Shown piece by piece: positions 10,987-19,261 of a DNA stretch of 64,000 nt (its first letter is position 1; every line of letters begins with the position of its first letter). Both the position numbers and the translations under genes were made by a program. Source of the stretch: Gordonia sp. 'Campus' (GTDB lineage Bacteria > Actinomycetota > Actinomycetes > Mycobacteriales > Mycobacteriaceae); the NCBI RefSeq assembly GCF_022206305.1, contig NZ_JAKOIW010000007.1, forward strand, positions 1 to 64,000, read 5' to 3'. The notes beneath the pieces were generated by a model. That model was not told where the DNA came from. It ran no database searches and saw only the letters and a list, made by a program, of their open reading frames with translations.

Positions 10987-12116
10987 AGCATAGTTCGAAG
11001 CCAACGGTTGCGATCGTAGGCACGCGGGGCTACCCCAGTTATTACGGAGGCTTTGAGACCCTCATCAGGAAACTCGTTCCGTTCTTGACCGAGCGTGGTT
11101 GGCGAGTCGTGGTCTACTGTCGCTCAGGGGTTGACCGCCTCGACGACGGTGCTGGGGGCGATTCGGTAGTCCAAGTGTTCTCGCCAGGAATCGAGAAGAA
11201 GTCGCTCAGCACGCTGTCGTACGGGTTGACGAGCTCGATTGATACGGCTTTTCGTGATGTCGACGTTGCGTTGGTGATGAACGTGGCCAACGGGTACTGG
11301 CTTCCGATACTGCGGGCCAGAGGTGTGCCCGTGGTCCTCAATGTAGACGGGATCGAGTGGGAACGTCAGAAGTGGGGTGGCCTGGCAAAGCGGGTCTTCC
11401 GCGCGGGTGCCGTTCTCTCGGCGCGGTACGCCGACCGGATCGTGTGCGATTCCCTCGCTATTCGCGACCGATGGGTCAGTGAATTCGCGCGCGTGGGCGC
11501 CTACATTCCATATGGGGGCACCGAGGCCGGCGAACTCGAACCGGTGCGCGGTTACCGAACCGGGGAGTACATCCTGTATGTTGCCCGATTTGTGCCGGAG
11601 AACTCCGTGGCGGAGTTTGTCGCTGCGGTGGAGCGGTTACCGGCGGGCCAACAGGTTGTGATCGTCGGGTCATCCGGTTATGGCGGTGAAATCGAAGAGC
11701 GAGTTGCGGCACTTGCTGATGCGTGCGAGAGTGTGACCTGGTTGGGTCACATATCGAATGACGATGAGCTCCTCGCTTTGTGGCAGAACTGCGGAGCATA
11801 TTTCCACGGTCATAGCGTCGGTGGCACTAACCCGGCGCTCGTCCAGGCGATGGCTTGCGGAGCACCGACCGTGGCCCGTGACACCAAGTTCAATCGAGAG
11901 GTTCTTGGCGATGCTGGAGTGTTCACCGAGCCTGATCCTGAAGCGATTGCGGAGGCATTGATCAGCGTGATGGGCAATTGCGACGCCCGTATCGAGCTCG
12001 GCCGATCTGCAATGCAACGCCAGAGGGAATATTTCACTTGGAACGGCGTCTGTGAAGCGTACGAGAGCGAACTCCTCGCCAGTATGGATTCCCCCAGAAA
12101 AACCGTGCACTCCTAA
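10983..12116 (+). CDS. GT4 glycosyltransferase with DUF1972 N-terminal domain (rhamnosyltransferase-like)
   Basis: The 377 aa protein opens with VAIVGTRGYPSYYGGFETLI, the signature of the DUF1972 N-terminal domain found in Cps2F-like beta-1,4-rhamnosyltransferases. The GT4 C-terminal domain follows (YILYVARFVPENSVAEFV, then HGHSVGGTNPALVQAMACG in place of the usual GFGLPLLEAMA). Known relatives transfer rhamnose to glucose-linked lipid carriers, but substrate assignment here is inference. Its start overlaps the stop of the previous gene in an ATGA. A gap of 101 bases then separates it from the kinase gene. Confidence 0.82.
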   Translation: MKHSSKPTVAIVGTRGYPSYYGGFETLIRKLVPFLTERGWRVVVYCRSGVDRLDDGAGGDSVVQVFSPGIEKKSLSTLSYGLTSSIDTAFRDVDVALVMNVANGYWLPILRARGVPVVLNVDGIEWERQKWGGLAKRVFRAGAVLSARYADRIVCDSLAIRDRWVSEFARVGAYIPYGGTEAGELEPVRGYRTGEYILYVARFVPENSVAEFVAAVERLPAGQQVVIVGSSGYGGEIEERVAALADACESVTWLGHISNDDELLALWQNCGAYFHGHSVGGTNPALVQAMACGAPTVARDTKFNREVLGDAGVFTEPDPEAIAEALISVMGNCDARIELGRSAMQRQREYFTWNGVCEAYESELLASMDSPRKTVHS

Positions 12117-12217
12117 GCAGCACATCTATGCGAAGTTTCGAAAACTGGAGCTTCCCTGGAACCCACCAATCAGGTCGATCGGCTCGATGAGTCTGAGCCC
12201 CAACCGAGGCAGGCACT

Positions 12218-13714
12218 GTGAATCAAACTGAAGCTGTGGATACCGCATCGGCAGCCGACCGACTGAGGTTGCTCCTCCGGGTGATGCGCGATGGATGGTG
12301 GATCATCGCTCTTTGTGTCTTGATCGGAGGTGCCTCGGCGATTGGGCTCAGTCTCACGCAGACGCCGCTGTACCGTTCTTCGGCAGTCCTGTATGTGACC
12401 TCCGGGACGGAGGCCACGGTACAGAATGCATATCAGGGCTCGCTGGCCTCCCAGCAGCGCGTGGCGTCCTATGTCCGACTGGTGGATTCCGAGGCTGTGC
12501 TTCGCGACGCTCTCAATGACTCCGGTCTTCAGATCAGCGTCGAGGACGCTCGTGAAGACGTGTCTGCATACACGTCGCTGGAGACCGTGCTACTCACCGT
12601 CAACGCAACGAATGCTGACGCGGCGGTCGCCAGCGACCTGGCGAACAGGGTGGCAGAGTCGTTGGTCAAGTATGTGTCGGTGCTCGAAACACCGAGCTCT
12701 GGCGGCGATCCTCTGGCCAAGGTGACCGTCGTGAGTCCCGCAATGACCAGCGACACCCCGATCTCGCCACGAACGAAACGCAATTTCGCGATAGGTCTTA
12801 CAGCCGGGTTGCTTCTCGGCCTGCTCATCGTGTTTGCCCGGCACCGACTTGACACCCGTCTCCGTAGTGAATCGGACGTGACCGAGCTGCTGCCGAACGT
12901 GTCCTCACTGTGTACTGTCCCGGACGATTCCGCGCTTCAGGACAAGGTCCTGCTTGATTTCGCTCCCGCCGGGGCGAGCCCGACCGGCGAGGCCTACCGG
13001 AGGCTGAGGGTCAACCTGGGGTTTGTCAGCGTCGACACCCCGGCCCGACGGATTCTCGTGACAAGTGCGAACCCTGGAGAAGGTAAGACGACAACTGCTG
13101 TGAATCTCGCCGCGGCTTTCGCTGAGTCCGGCAACAGAGTGGTTCTGGTCGAGGCGGACCTTCGGAAACCGTCGGCCTCTCAGCGGATGCGTCTGACAAA
13201 CAGTATCGGTCTTACTGACTACCTCCGTGGGAGTGTGGAGAACGTCGCCGAAGTCATCCAACAGTCGAGCACACCGGGTGTCGATGTGCTTGCGTCAGGG
13301 CCGGTGCCGCCGAACCCTGCGGAGTTGCTTGCCTCCCAACGGACGGGCCGCTGCTTTGCAGAACTCGAGGCCCTCTACGACCTCGTGATAGTTGACTCGG
13401 GACCGGTCATGCCGGTGACCGACGCTGTCGAGTTGACGAAGTGGGTGCACGGCGTAGTGGTTGTGGTCAGGGCTGGCAGCACCAAGCGAACCGAGCTGGT
13501 GTCTACCTTCGCTGAGCTCGAACGAGCGCAGGCGACGATCCTGGGAGTCGTTGTGAACGGCGTCAGCGATCGCGAACGCACGTACCGGTACGGGTACTAC
13601 GGGGATGTCACCCAAGTCGACCCGCGCCATGTCAACCCAGCAACGGTTGCCACCCGAACATCACGTGACAGCATGCACGGAGCGTCAGATGATGGACGGT
13701 CGATCTACCGCTGA
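12218..13714 (+). CDS. Wzc-type chain-length regulator and bacterial tyrosine kinase
   Basis: This co-polymerase controls polymer length and export. It is a single 498 aa chain with an N-terminal Wzz domain (membrane helices near residues 26-46 and 188-206) fused to a BY-kinase domain. The kinase has Walker A (NPGEGKTTT, with Lys at about residue 290), Walker A' (VVLVEADLRKPS) and Walker B (YDLVIVDSGP). A Tyr-rich stretch YRYGYYGD near residues 455-460 is the likely autophosphorylation cluster. The extracytoplasmic part is short, as in actinobacterial and Gram-positive systems rather than E. coli Wzc. GTG 12218 follows GAGGCAGG. No cognate low-molecular-weight phosphatase gene is visible in the window. 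Confidence 0.87.
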   Translation: MNQTEAVDTASAADRLRLLLRVMRDGWWIIALCVLIGGASAIGLSLTQTPLYRSSAVLYVTSGTEATVQNAYQGSLASQQRVASYVRLVDSEAVLRDALNDSGLQISVEDAREDVSAYTSLETVLLTVNATNADAAVASDLANRVAESLVKYVSVLETPSSGGDPLAKVTVVSPAMTSDTPISPRTKRNFAIGLTAGLLLGLLIVFARHRLDTRLRSESDVTELLPNVSSLCTVPDDSALQDKVLLDFAPAGASPTGEAYRRLRVNLGFVSVDTPARRILVTSANPGEGKTTTAVNLAAAFAESGNRVVLVEADLRKPSASQRMRLTNSIGLTDYLRGSVENVAEVIQQSSTPGVDVLASGPVPPNPAELLASQRTGRCFAELEALYDLVIVDSGPVMPVTDAVELTKWVHGVVVVVRAGSTKRTELVSTFAELERAQATILGVVVNGVSDRERTYRYGYYGDVTQVDPRHVNPATVATRTSRDSMHGASDDGRSIYR

Positions 13715-13787
13715 TCCAGCGGTGCGGTCGGGTTTCTGAGCCAAACGGTTCGTCGCAGTTCGTCGAGCGTAGGAAGCGGTTAATCCC

Positions 13788-15089
13788 TTGGCAGTAGTGC
13801 TCATCCTGCTAGCTGTCGGAATCGTCTGTGCCGCAGCGTATTACGACCCGCGCCTAGGTGTGGCAATTGTGCTTGTCGGTTACTTGGTCTTACCGTTTGC
13901 TGCGCAGATCTCCCTCCTAGGGGTGCATTTATGCACTGTCCTCACTGTGGCCGTCGCTTGCACGCGCCTGCTTATTCCGGCGAATCACCTACCCGCGAGA
14001 TCTCGACCGATCCTGACTGAGATCCCGAAGGGTGCCGCAGGTCTGATGGCCACATTTATCGTCGGATCGCTCGCCTCGGAGTTCCTGAATGGCGCGAGCT
14101 ATGGTGTCGCGCTGTCATTCTGGCTAAATTTCATCCTGGCCCCGGTGTTAATTTTCCTAATGTGTTGCGATCTCGCTGAACGGTACAGATCTTTCTACCG
14201 GCTCGCGGCCATGGGGTATATTGTCGCGGCCTGTGCTCAGAGCGTCCTCGCATTTCTGATCTCGCGAGATTGGGTGACGCAGCCATTCCTAGATCGGTAC
14301 ATGACGCGTTTTTGGTGGCGTATCGTCGACGAGTCGAACCGCCAAATGGGCACTATCGATCACCCGCTTGACCTCGGTCTTTTCATCGCAACGGCGGTTC
14401 CGCTACTGGCCCTACTCCGACGCACGTGGTTGACATACGTGGCTTTAGTAGTCTTGATCGGCGGAGTAGCGCTTACCCAATCGAGGATCGCTCTGCTGGG
14501 TGCGGCGATCGGAGTGATCTTCCTGATCCTCACAAGCTCCGCCACCATCGGGCGCCGACTATTCCTTGGGGCCGGCGTGGCAGGAGCTTACGTACTCTTC
14601 GACACGCTGGGAGTGTTCAACGCGATTTTCGGCCGGATCGCAGACGACTCCGGGTCCGCGGATGCGAGACGGAACGCATGGACGGTGATCTTGCCAGATG
14701 TCTCGCGCTTCTTTCCGTTCGGCGAAGGGATTCAGCGCGTCAAACCTTTCGTGGCATCGCAATACGGTTTGAACACGAGTCCAGAGTCGGCAGTGCTGGG
14801 ATACCTGGTCGGATTCGGTTTAGTCTTGGCAGTTTGCTTCTTCGGAGCGCTAGTTTGGATCGTAATCAGTAAGCTCGTGATTGACCGATCGCTGAATCCG
14901 GGAATGGTCTCTGCTCTTATCGCACTAGTATCGATCCAGCTGTTCTCCTCGATCAGCACAGGAGGCACGGTAACGGCTTATGTTGTGTGGATGTCTATGT
15001 TCTTCGCCGTCGCCTACGCGGGTTCAAACAGGCTGGCAACCGCGGAGACGACGTTCGGCAACCGGATCTTGACGCCGACCAGTTCGTAA
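13788..15089 (+). CDS. O-antigen polymerase/ligase-like membrane protein (Wzy candidate 1)
   Basis: This very hydrophobic protein of 433 aa has about ten to twelve membrane segments. The periplasmic loop region near residues 280-330 includes DARRNAWTVILPDVSRFFPFGEG, in the place of the Wzy_C family loop, and an earlier QSRIALLGA block is typical of O-antigen ligase-like proteins. It probably joins flipped repeat units. The start is TTG 13788, eight bases after AGGAAGCGG. The gene is AT-richer than its neighbours and contains several TTA codons, one at 13890-13892, which are rare in high-GC actinobacteria and suggest transfer. Whether this protein or that at 16404 is the true polymerase cannot be settled from sequence. 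Confidence 0.75.
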   Translation: MAVVLILLAVGIVCAAAYYDPRLGVAIVLVGYLVLPFAAQISLLGVHLCTVLTVAVACTRLLIPANHLPARSRPILTEIPKGAAGLMATFIVGSLASEFLNGASYGVALSFWLNFILAPVLIFLMCCDLAERYRSFYRLAAMGYIVAACAQSVLAFLISRDWVTQPFLDRYMTRFWWRIVDESNRQMGTIDHPLDLGLFIATAVPLLALLRRTWLTYVALVVLIGGVALTQSRIALLGAAIGVIFLILTSSATIGRRLFLGAGVAGAYVLFDTLGVFNAIFGRIADDSGSADARRNAWTVILPDVSRFFPFGEGIQRVKPFVASQYGLNTSPESAVLGYLVGFGLVLAVCFFGALVWIVISKLVIDRSLNPGMVSALIALVSIQLFSSISTGGTVTAYVVWMSMFFAVAYAGSNRLATAETTFGNRILTPTSS

Positions 15090-15282
15090 CCGCGCTGGGC
15101 CCATGTTCAGAACGTAGCCACTGTGTGCGGTCGGGGTCGTAGACAGTTGGCTGGGTTGGGCACGGCTATGCTGCCGGCCGGGACCGGACGCGGCAAGCAA
15201 GAGCCTGTGATCGGCAAACGGCAGTCGCTTGGGCGATCAGACGCGATAATCATGCCAACCTTGAACCTGGCAGGAGGAGACC

Positions 15283-16320
15283 GTGCGCCGACTTATCGCC
15301 TTGATTGTCGCTGGGGTGACAGCTGCACTGGGACTCGTAGCCGTTCCCGGGCCGTCGCTGGCGGCGACTCGAGTCGTCGTCGGCGTAGCGTCGATATCGA
15401 CCCAGTACGCTGGGGCAGACTTCAACCGTGAGGCCGACCAGATCAGGTCGGCAGGCGCCACGGCGATACGCATACCGGCGAAGTGGAACTTGCTGCAGCC
15501 GTCGAACTCGACTGCCTTCACCTGGTCACGTCTTGATACGGCAGTGAGCGCTGCTCGGGCCAAAGGGTTGTCGATCCTGATGAACCTCGAAGGCCCGGCC
15601 CCGGTCTGGGCTCAGAAGCCGGGCGCGAACCCCCTCGCAAACGGAAACGGTCCCGCGAATCCCGCGACCTTCGGCGAGTTCGCTCGCCAGGTCGCACTCC
15701 GCTACGCACCTCGTGTCGCGGCCTGGGAAGTCTGGAACGAGCCGAACCTGGCGCACTACCTGATTCCTCCTACCGCCGGCGAGTACGTCCCTCTGCTGAA
15801 GGCAGCCTTCAACGGTATCCGCGGAGCCGGGGCGAATCAGCCGGTCATCACAGGTGGACTTTCGAGTCTTCGCACAGAGACTCGTGACACGGTCTTCATC
15901 GCCGATATGTATGCGCTCGGTGCCAAAAATTACTTCAACGGCATCGGAGTCCATCCGTACACGCTTCCGTATCCCATCACGGCAGACCCACGCGGAGGTG
16001 ACGGCGGTGGCGCCGCGGTACTGCCCCAGGGGCGCGAGACCATGGTGGCGAACGGAGACTCGGCGAAGTCGATCTGGGTCACCGAGTTCGGGCAGCCGAC
16101 CGGCACGACACCCGCTTCGACGACCGAGTCGGTCCAGGCCAGCATCATCACCGACGCGGTCAACCGCGCAAACAACCTGCCCTGGATAGCCGCGATCTTC
16201 CTCTTCACCGCCCATGACCTCTCGGCCAACAAGGCAGTGGACAACTCGAACTTCGGCCTATATCGGTTCGATGGATCGCAGAAGCCGGTAGTGGGTGCTC
16301 TGCAGAACATTCTGAGGTAG
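15283..16320 (+). CDS. Secreted clan GH-A glycoside hydrolase (GH5/GH39-like)
   Basis: This exported TIM-barrel glycosidase of 345 aa has a classical signal peptide with a probable cut after SLAA at about residue 28. The barrel shows IRIPAKWNLLQP on an early strand, AAWEVWNEPNLAHYL with the acid/base Glu after strand 4, and SIWVTEFGQPTGT with the nucleophile Glu on strand 7. This pattern fits GH5, GH39 or GH51 relatives; family assignment within the clan needs a profile search. GTG 15283 has an excellent AGGAGGAGA site at 15272-15280. Its position between two Wzy-like genes suggests it trims, releases or remodels the cluster 1 polymer outside the cell. Codon use is closer to the host than that of its two neighbours. 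Confidence 0.8.
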   Translation: MRRLIALIVAGVTAALGLVAVPGPSLAATRVVVGVASISTQYAGADFNREADQIRSAGATAIRIPAKWNLLQPSNSTAFTWSRLDTAVSAARAKGLSILMNLEGPAPVWAQKPGANPLANGNGPANPATFGEFARQVALRYAPRVAAWEVWNEPNLAHYLIPPTAGEYVPLLKAAFNGIRGAGANQPVITGGLSSLRTETRDTVFIADMYALGAKNYFNGIGVHPYTLPYPITADPRGGDGGGAAVLPQGRETMVANGDSAKSIWVTEFGQPTGTTPASTTESVQASIITDAVNRANNLPWIAAIFLFTAHDLSANKAVDNSNFGLYRFDGSQKPVVGALQNILR

Positions 16321-16403
16321 CGGCGCTTCGAGGGTGTGGTCCAAACGGACCAATTGCCCCTCTGCGAGGTGCAACTCAGTGTGAAGACTACGAGACTTCG
16401 AAT

Positions 16404-17705
16404 GTGGATACTCGACGCCCGATTCAGGCAACCTTCGCGCTCTGGTCCGTCGGCTTCCTTTGGCTGTACTCATGGGCTCCGAGTGCCACGCAACTGCTCA
16501 CCCAAGGACGAGAATCTCTGCGGTCCGAGATCATCGACACATCGGCACCCCTGGCCGATCTGGTCACCAGGTTGACGATGGTCTTGATCCTGGTGACGAT
16601 GTCGCTGTCGATCCTCGCCTCGATAAGTGACCGGTCGCAGCGCCCGGCCGTGCGTCTTTGGATTCCTTTCGCTCTGGTACTGCCGTGGCTTGTCATCTAC
16701 GTCCTCGAATCAGTCATTCTGCTCGGCGAGTTTCCGAAGTATTACGAATTCGTCTGGCCATTGATGATCGTGACGTTCTTCTTAGCTGCGCCGAGGGTCG
16801 ATGATGTGTGTATCTTCCTCGCTAGGATTAGTGTCTTAACTGCTTTGGTGAGCATCGCTCTCGGAATTTTCGGCAAAGGTTCGATGCCGTACGGGTGGCA
16901 CAAGACCGACGATAAGGCGATAATCGGCGACGCTGCTCTGGCGGGGCCGTACAGTCATTCCAATATTCTTGGTCTAGCAATGGTACTGTCGATTCCGTTC
17001 GTTCTGCTCGCTCTTCGCGGTAAAGAACGCCTGGCCGGGGGAATTTTGGTCTGCTTAGCGCTAGTTTGGTCGGCCTCGAGAATCTCGATTGTCGCTGCTA
17101 CGCTTGTCGTGCTGATACTAGTGACCGTCAAGTACGCCAGATTTCGACGTCCCGCTCAGGTTCTAACAGGTTCCTGGGTAGTTGCTGCGGCAGCAATAGT
17201 GATAGTACCTCTCCAAACCACTCAGGATTCCGCTTTCACTAACCGGGGGTTGATTTGGAAGGTGACACGGTTCTATGTTCCAGACCATCCAGTTTTAGGG
17301 TGGGGTGCGGGAGTCTTCCAAAGTCCCGACAACGAGTTCGCGGCAGCAATCGGATCACGAGCTGTGACGGCGCACAACATGTGGCTTACGGTTCTGGCGG
17401 TGGGGGGCTGGGTCGCCGTGGCAGCCGTACTTATCGCCTTGGTAACGGTCGCAGTGCGATTCAGGTTCATGTACTCGATAAACAGCATTCCTGCCTTCTT
17501 CTTTCTGGCATTTCTTTTAGCCGAAATTGCGGAAGATCCCCTGCGTGCATGGCGGCTCAGCCCGCACGCATTCATTGTATGGTCGGGTCTTGCCCTCGCG
17601 GTATGTACGTTCGAGCGCAAAATTCGCCCCGGGGTGTCGAGAGTGGACAGCGCTACTAGGACGCAGCAAGTCACTGAACACGCTCCGGGCCGGCGGCGCG
17701 CGTAG
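16404..17705 (+). CDS. O-antigen ligase/polymerase-like membrane protein (Wzy candidate 2)
   Basis: This is a polytopic protein of 433 aa with about ten hydrophobic segments. It has a Wzy_C-like region that includes GPYSHSNILGLAMVLS and VWSASRISIVAATLVVL, followed by the loop around VPDHPVLGWGAGVFQSPDNEF and a His-containing AHNMWL block. These features are characteristic of O-antigen ligase and polymerase families. It is the second such protein in cluster 1 and lies after the secreted glycosidase. Local GC falls to about 50 percent (for example 17,041-17,100), and at least four TTA leucine codons occur. The GTG start at 16404 lacks a strong ribosome site and could be later. Confidence 0.72.
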   Translation: MDTRRPIQATFALWSVGFLWLYSWAPSATQLLTQGRESLRSEIIDTSAPLADLVTRLTMVLILVTMSLSILASISDRSQRPAVRLWIPFALVLPWLVIYVLESVILLGEFPKYYEFVWPLMIVTFFLAAPRVDDVCIFLARISVLTALVSIALGIFGKGSMPYGWHKTDDKAIIGDAALAGPYSHSNILGLAMVLSIPFVLLALRGKERLAGGILVCLALVWSASRISIVAATLVVLILVTVKYARFRRPAQVLTGSWVVAAAAIVIVPLQTTQDSAFTNRGLIWKVTRFYVPDHPVLGWGAGVFQSPDNEFAAAIGSRAVTAHNMWLTVLAVGGWVAVAAVLIALVTVAVRFRFMYSINSIPAFFFLAFLLAEIAEDPLRAWRLSPHAFIVWSGLALAVCTFERKIRPGVSRVDSATRTQQVTEHAPGRRRA

Positions 17706-18343
17706 TTCGAACGAATGAGAATCTGTAACCGGGATCGTCTACGCGAGTGCAAACCGTTGGCTCGCCGCAGCATGCAGACATGAATGTCGAGGTTAAATTG
17801 GATGGAGCCGTTTAAGTACGCTCGTTTGCATCATCTACAACCCGGTCGAGAAGCATTCGTTAGACCTCCGAGTTTGGGTCGATTCCATAATTTGGCGTGG
17901 ATAAGAGTTCCGTTCTAATTCTTAGGGGGCCCGTCATTATCTGCATCGCAATGTTTGACAGAGGGACCACATTCAGAACGGACTGCTTCTTAAGCAGCGA
18001 GATGTAAACTTATTAGTCCTTGGTCGATGTTTGTGGCGGCCCTGGCCGCCTGGTGTTGGATCGAGTGTGGGCCTGATGTGCCTGCGTGATCGTGTACGTG
18101 CTTTTGGCTGGCTATTCGAGCTGCCCAGTCGCGACCCCAAGGAGGGCGCTCGGGGTTCGGCGCCTCTACGGCCTGCCATCGACGGCGGCCGAACCGGCTC
18201 TCGACAGTGTACGAAAATGGTGCCGGGTGTCGGTTGGGAATTGTGACGGGTGGGTGAGGTGCGCACGGGCATCCGTCGGTCCTACAGGCGTGAATCGACC
18301 CGCAAGTTCACATCTCCCAGCCCACCCCAGCGAGTCCGTCGTC
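17706..18343. other. Convergent boundary between the two polysaccharide clusters
   Basis: These 638 bases lie between the 3' ends of the two clusters. The left third (17,760-18,010) is AT-rich like cluster 1; the right part returns to host-like GC. A small hairpin CTGCTT-ctt-AAGCAG at 17,983-17,997 lacks a T tract, so it is a poor terminator. Short open frames on both strands show no recognisable domain. The region marks an abrupt composition change and probably the edge of the cluster 1 insertion. Confidence 0.5.
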
Positions 18344-19261
18344 TCATCGCGTCGCCGAATGCCGGCTGACGGTGTGGCGAGCGGAGTAGGGCGCAACAGC
18401 GGGCCGGGCGGGGGTTTCGACACGGCTCCTCGCTGCGCTCGGCACCGGCTCAACCGGCGTGTGGTGGCTCCGTGCTGCGCTCGTCACCGGCTCAATCGGC
18501 ATGTGGTGGCTCGGTGCTGCGCTCGTCACCGGGGCGCTCGGCGCCGGCTCGGGGAGCTCGTGGCGGTTGACGGCAGCGGGCGCAGCGGCCGCGGGACGGC
18601 TGATGGCCACCTCGATGTCGCCGGTGGTGGGACCACCGGTCACGTCGAGGAGCTCCTCGTCGTCGTTGCGGCGATCTTTGCGGAGCTGAAGCAGGAGGGC
18701 GAGGACCGCGCCCGCGAGTGCGCCACCGACCGCGCCGACGCCGAGAAGCATCGGGTCGATCAGCTGTTGCCGCACGGCCCCTTGAGTGTTCGGGTCGACG
18801 ATGACGAGACGCAGCGCACCGGGGCCGCCGCTTGTCGGCTCCTGGAGCGCTGTCACCATCCCCACGAGTTCCTCGGTCAGCGCGGTCGACAACCGTTCGG
18901 CGTCGGCCGACGATGCGTTCTGGACGGAGACGTCGAGGATGACGGTCTGCGGCGGAACGCTGACGGAGATCTCGGAGAGGAATTGGGGCAATGAGATGTC
19001 GACGCCGGACTTCTCGATGGCGCGCTGGGCCACCACCGGGTCGGTCGCGAGCACCGCGAACGTCTGGATGCTGGCTCGGGCGGCCTGGTTGCCCTGGTAG
19101 GCCTCGAGCATGTCGGAGGTGCCTGTCGCGATGTACGTGCGAACCGTTGCCACGTAGGTCTGGGGTTGCAGCAGCGAGAACCCGATGGCCGCAACGAGGC
19201 CGATGAGGGTGAACGCAACGACGAGCATCCATCTGGTGGCGATGGTGGTGAGGATCTTCAT
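18344..19261 (-). CDS. Wzz-type chain-length determinant with repeat-derived C-terminal tail
   Basis: This 305 aa protein has the Wzz topology: a membrane helix near residues 13-31, an extracytoplasmic domain, and a second helix near residues 172-193 (GVGAVGGALAGAVLALLLQL). No kinase domain follows. It probably sets polymer length in cluster 2 together with the second Wzz protein at 21934. The cytosolic tail after about residue 230 is Ala/Pro/Ser-rich and includes a 14-residue repeat (SAARSHHTPVEPV type) encoded by three 42-bp units. The last 60 residues look like read-through of a REP-like intergenic element, so the original stop may have been lost. Its start overlaps the polymerase stop by ATGA. 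It is the last gene of the minus-strand cluster. Confidence 0.78.
   Translation of the reverse strand: MKILTTIATRWMLVVAFTLIGLVAAIGFSLLQPQTYVATVRTYIATGTSDMLEAYQGNQAARASIQTFAVLATDPVVAQRAIEKSGVDISLPQFLSEISVSVPPQTVILDVSVQNASSADAERLSTALTEELVGMVTALQEPTSGGPGALRLVIVDPNTQGAVRQQLIDPMLLGVGAVGGALAGAVLALLLQLRKDRRNDDEELLDVTGGPTTGDIEVAISRPAAAAPAAVNRHELPEPAPSAPVTSAAPSHHMPIEPVTSAARSHHTPVEPVPSAARSRVETPARPAVAPYSARHTVSRHSATR
18424..18549. repeat. Three 42-bp tandem units, REP-like
   Basis: Units start at 18424, 18466 and 18508. Each holds a version of GGCTCCGTGCTGCGCTCGTC followed by ACCGGCTCAA, a pattern I associate with dispersed palindromic intergenic repeats of Gordonia-like genomes (GCTGCGCTC cores). The lead-in GGTTTCGACACGG at 18,413-18,425 fits the same class. 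Here the repeats are in frame inside the 3' end of the Wzz gene. Membership in a genome-wide family is inference. Confidence 0.7.

Noticed and set aside
17983..17997. Hairpin CTGCTT-ctt-AAGCAG as a terminator of cluster 1
   Set aside because: The stem is only 6 bp and no T tract follows; it was noted only as part of the boundary region.
18086..18994. A 302-codon plus-strand open frame across the cluster boundary and the Wzz tail
   Set aside because: Low-complexity Arg/Gly/Asp sequence with no domain; the minus-strand Wzz protein explains the region.
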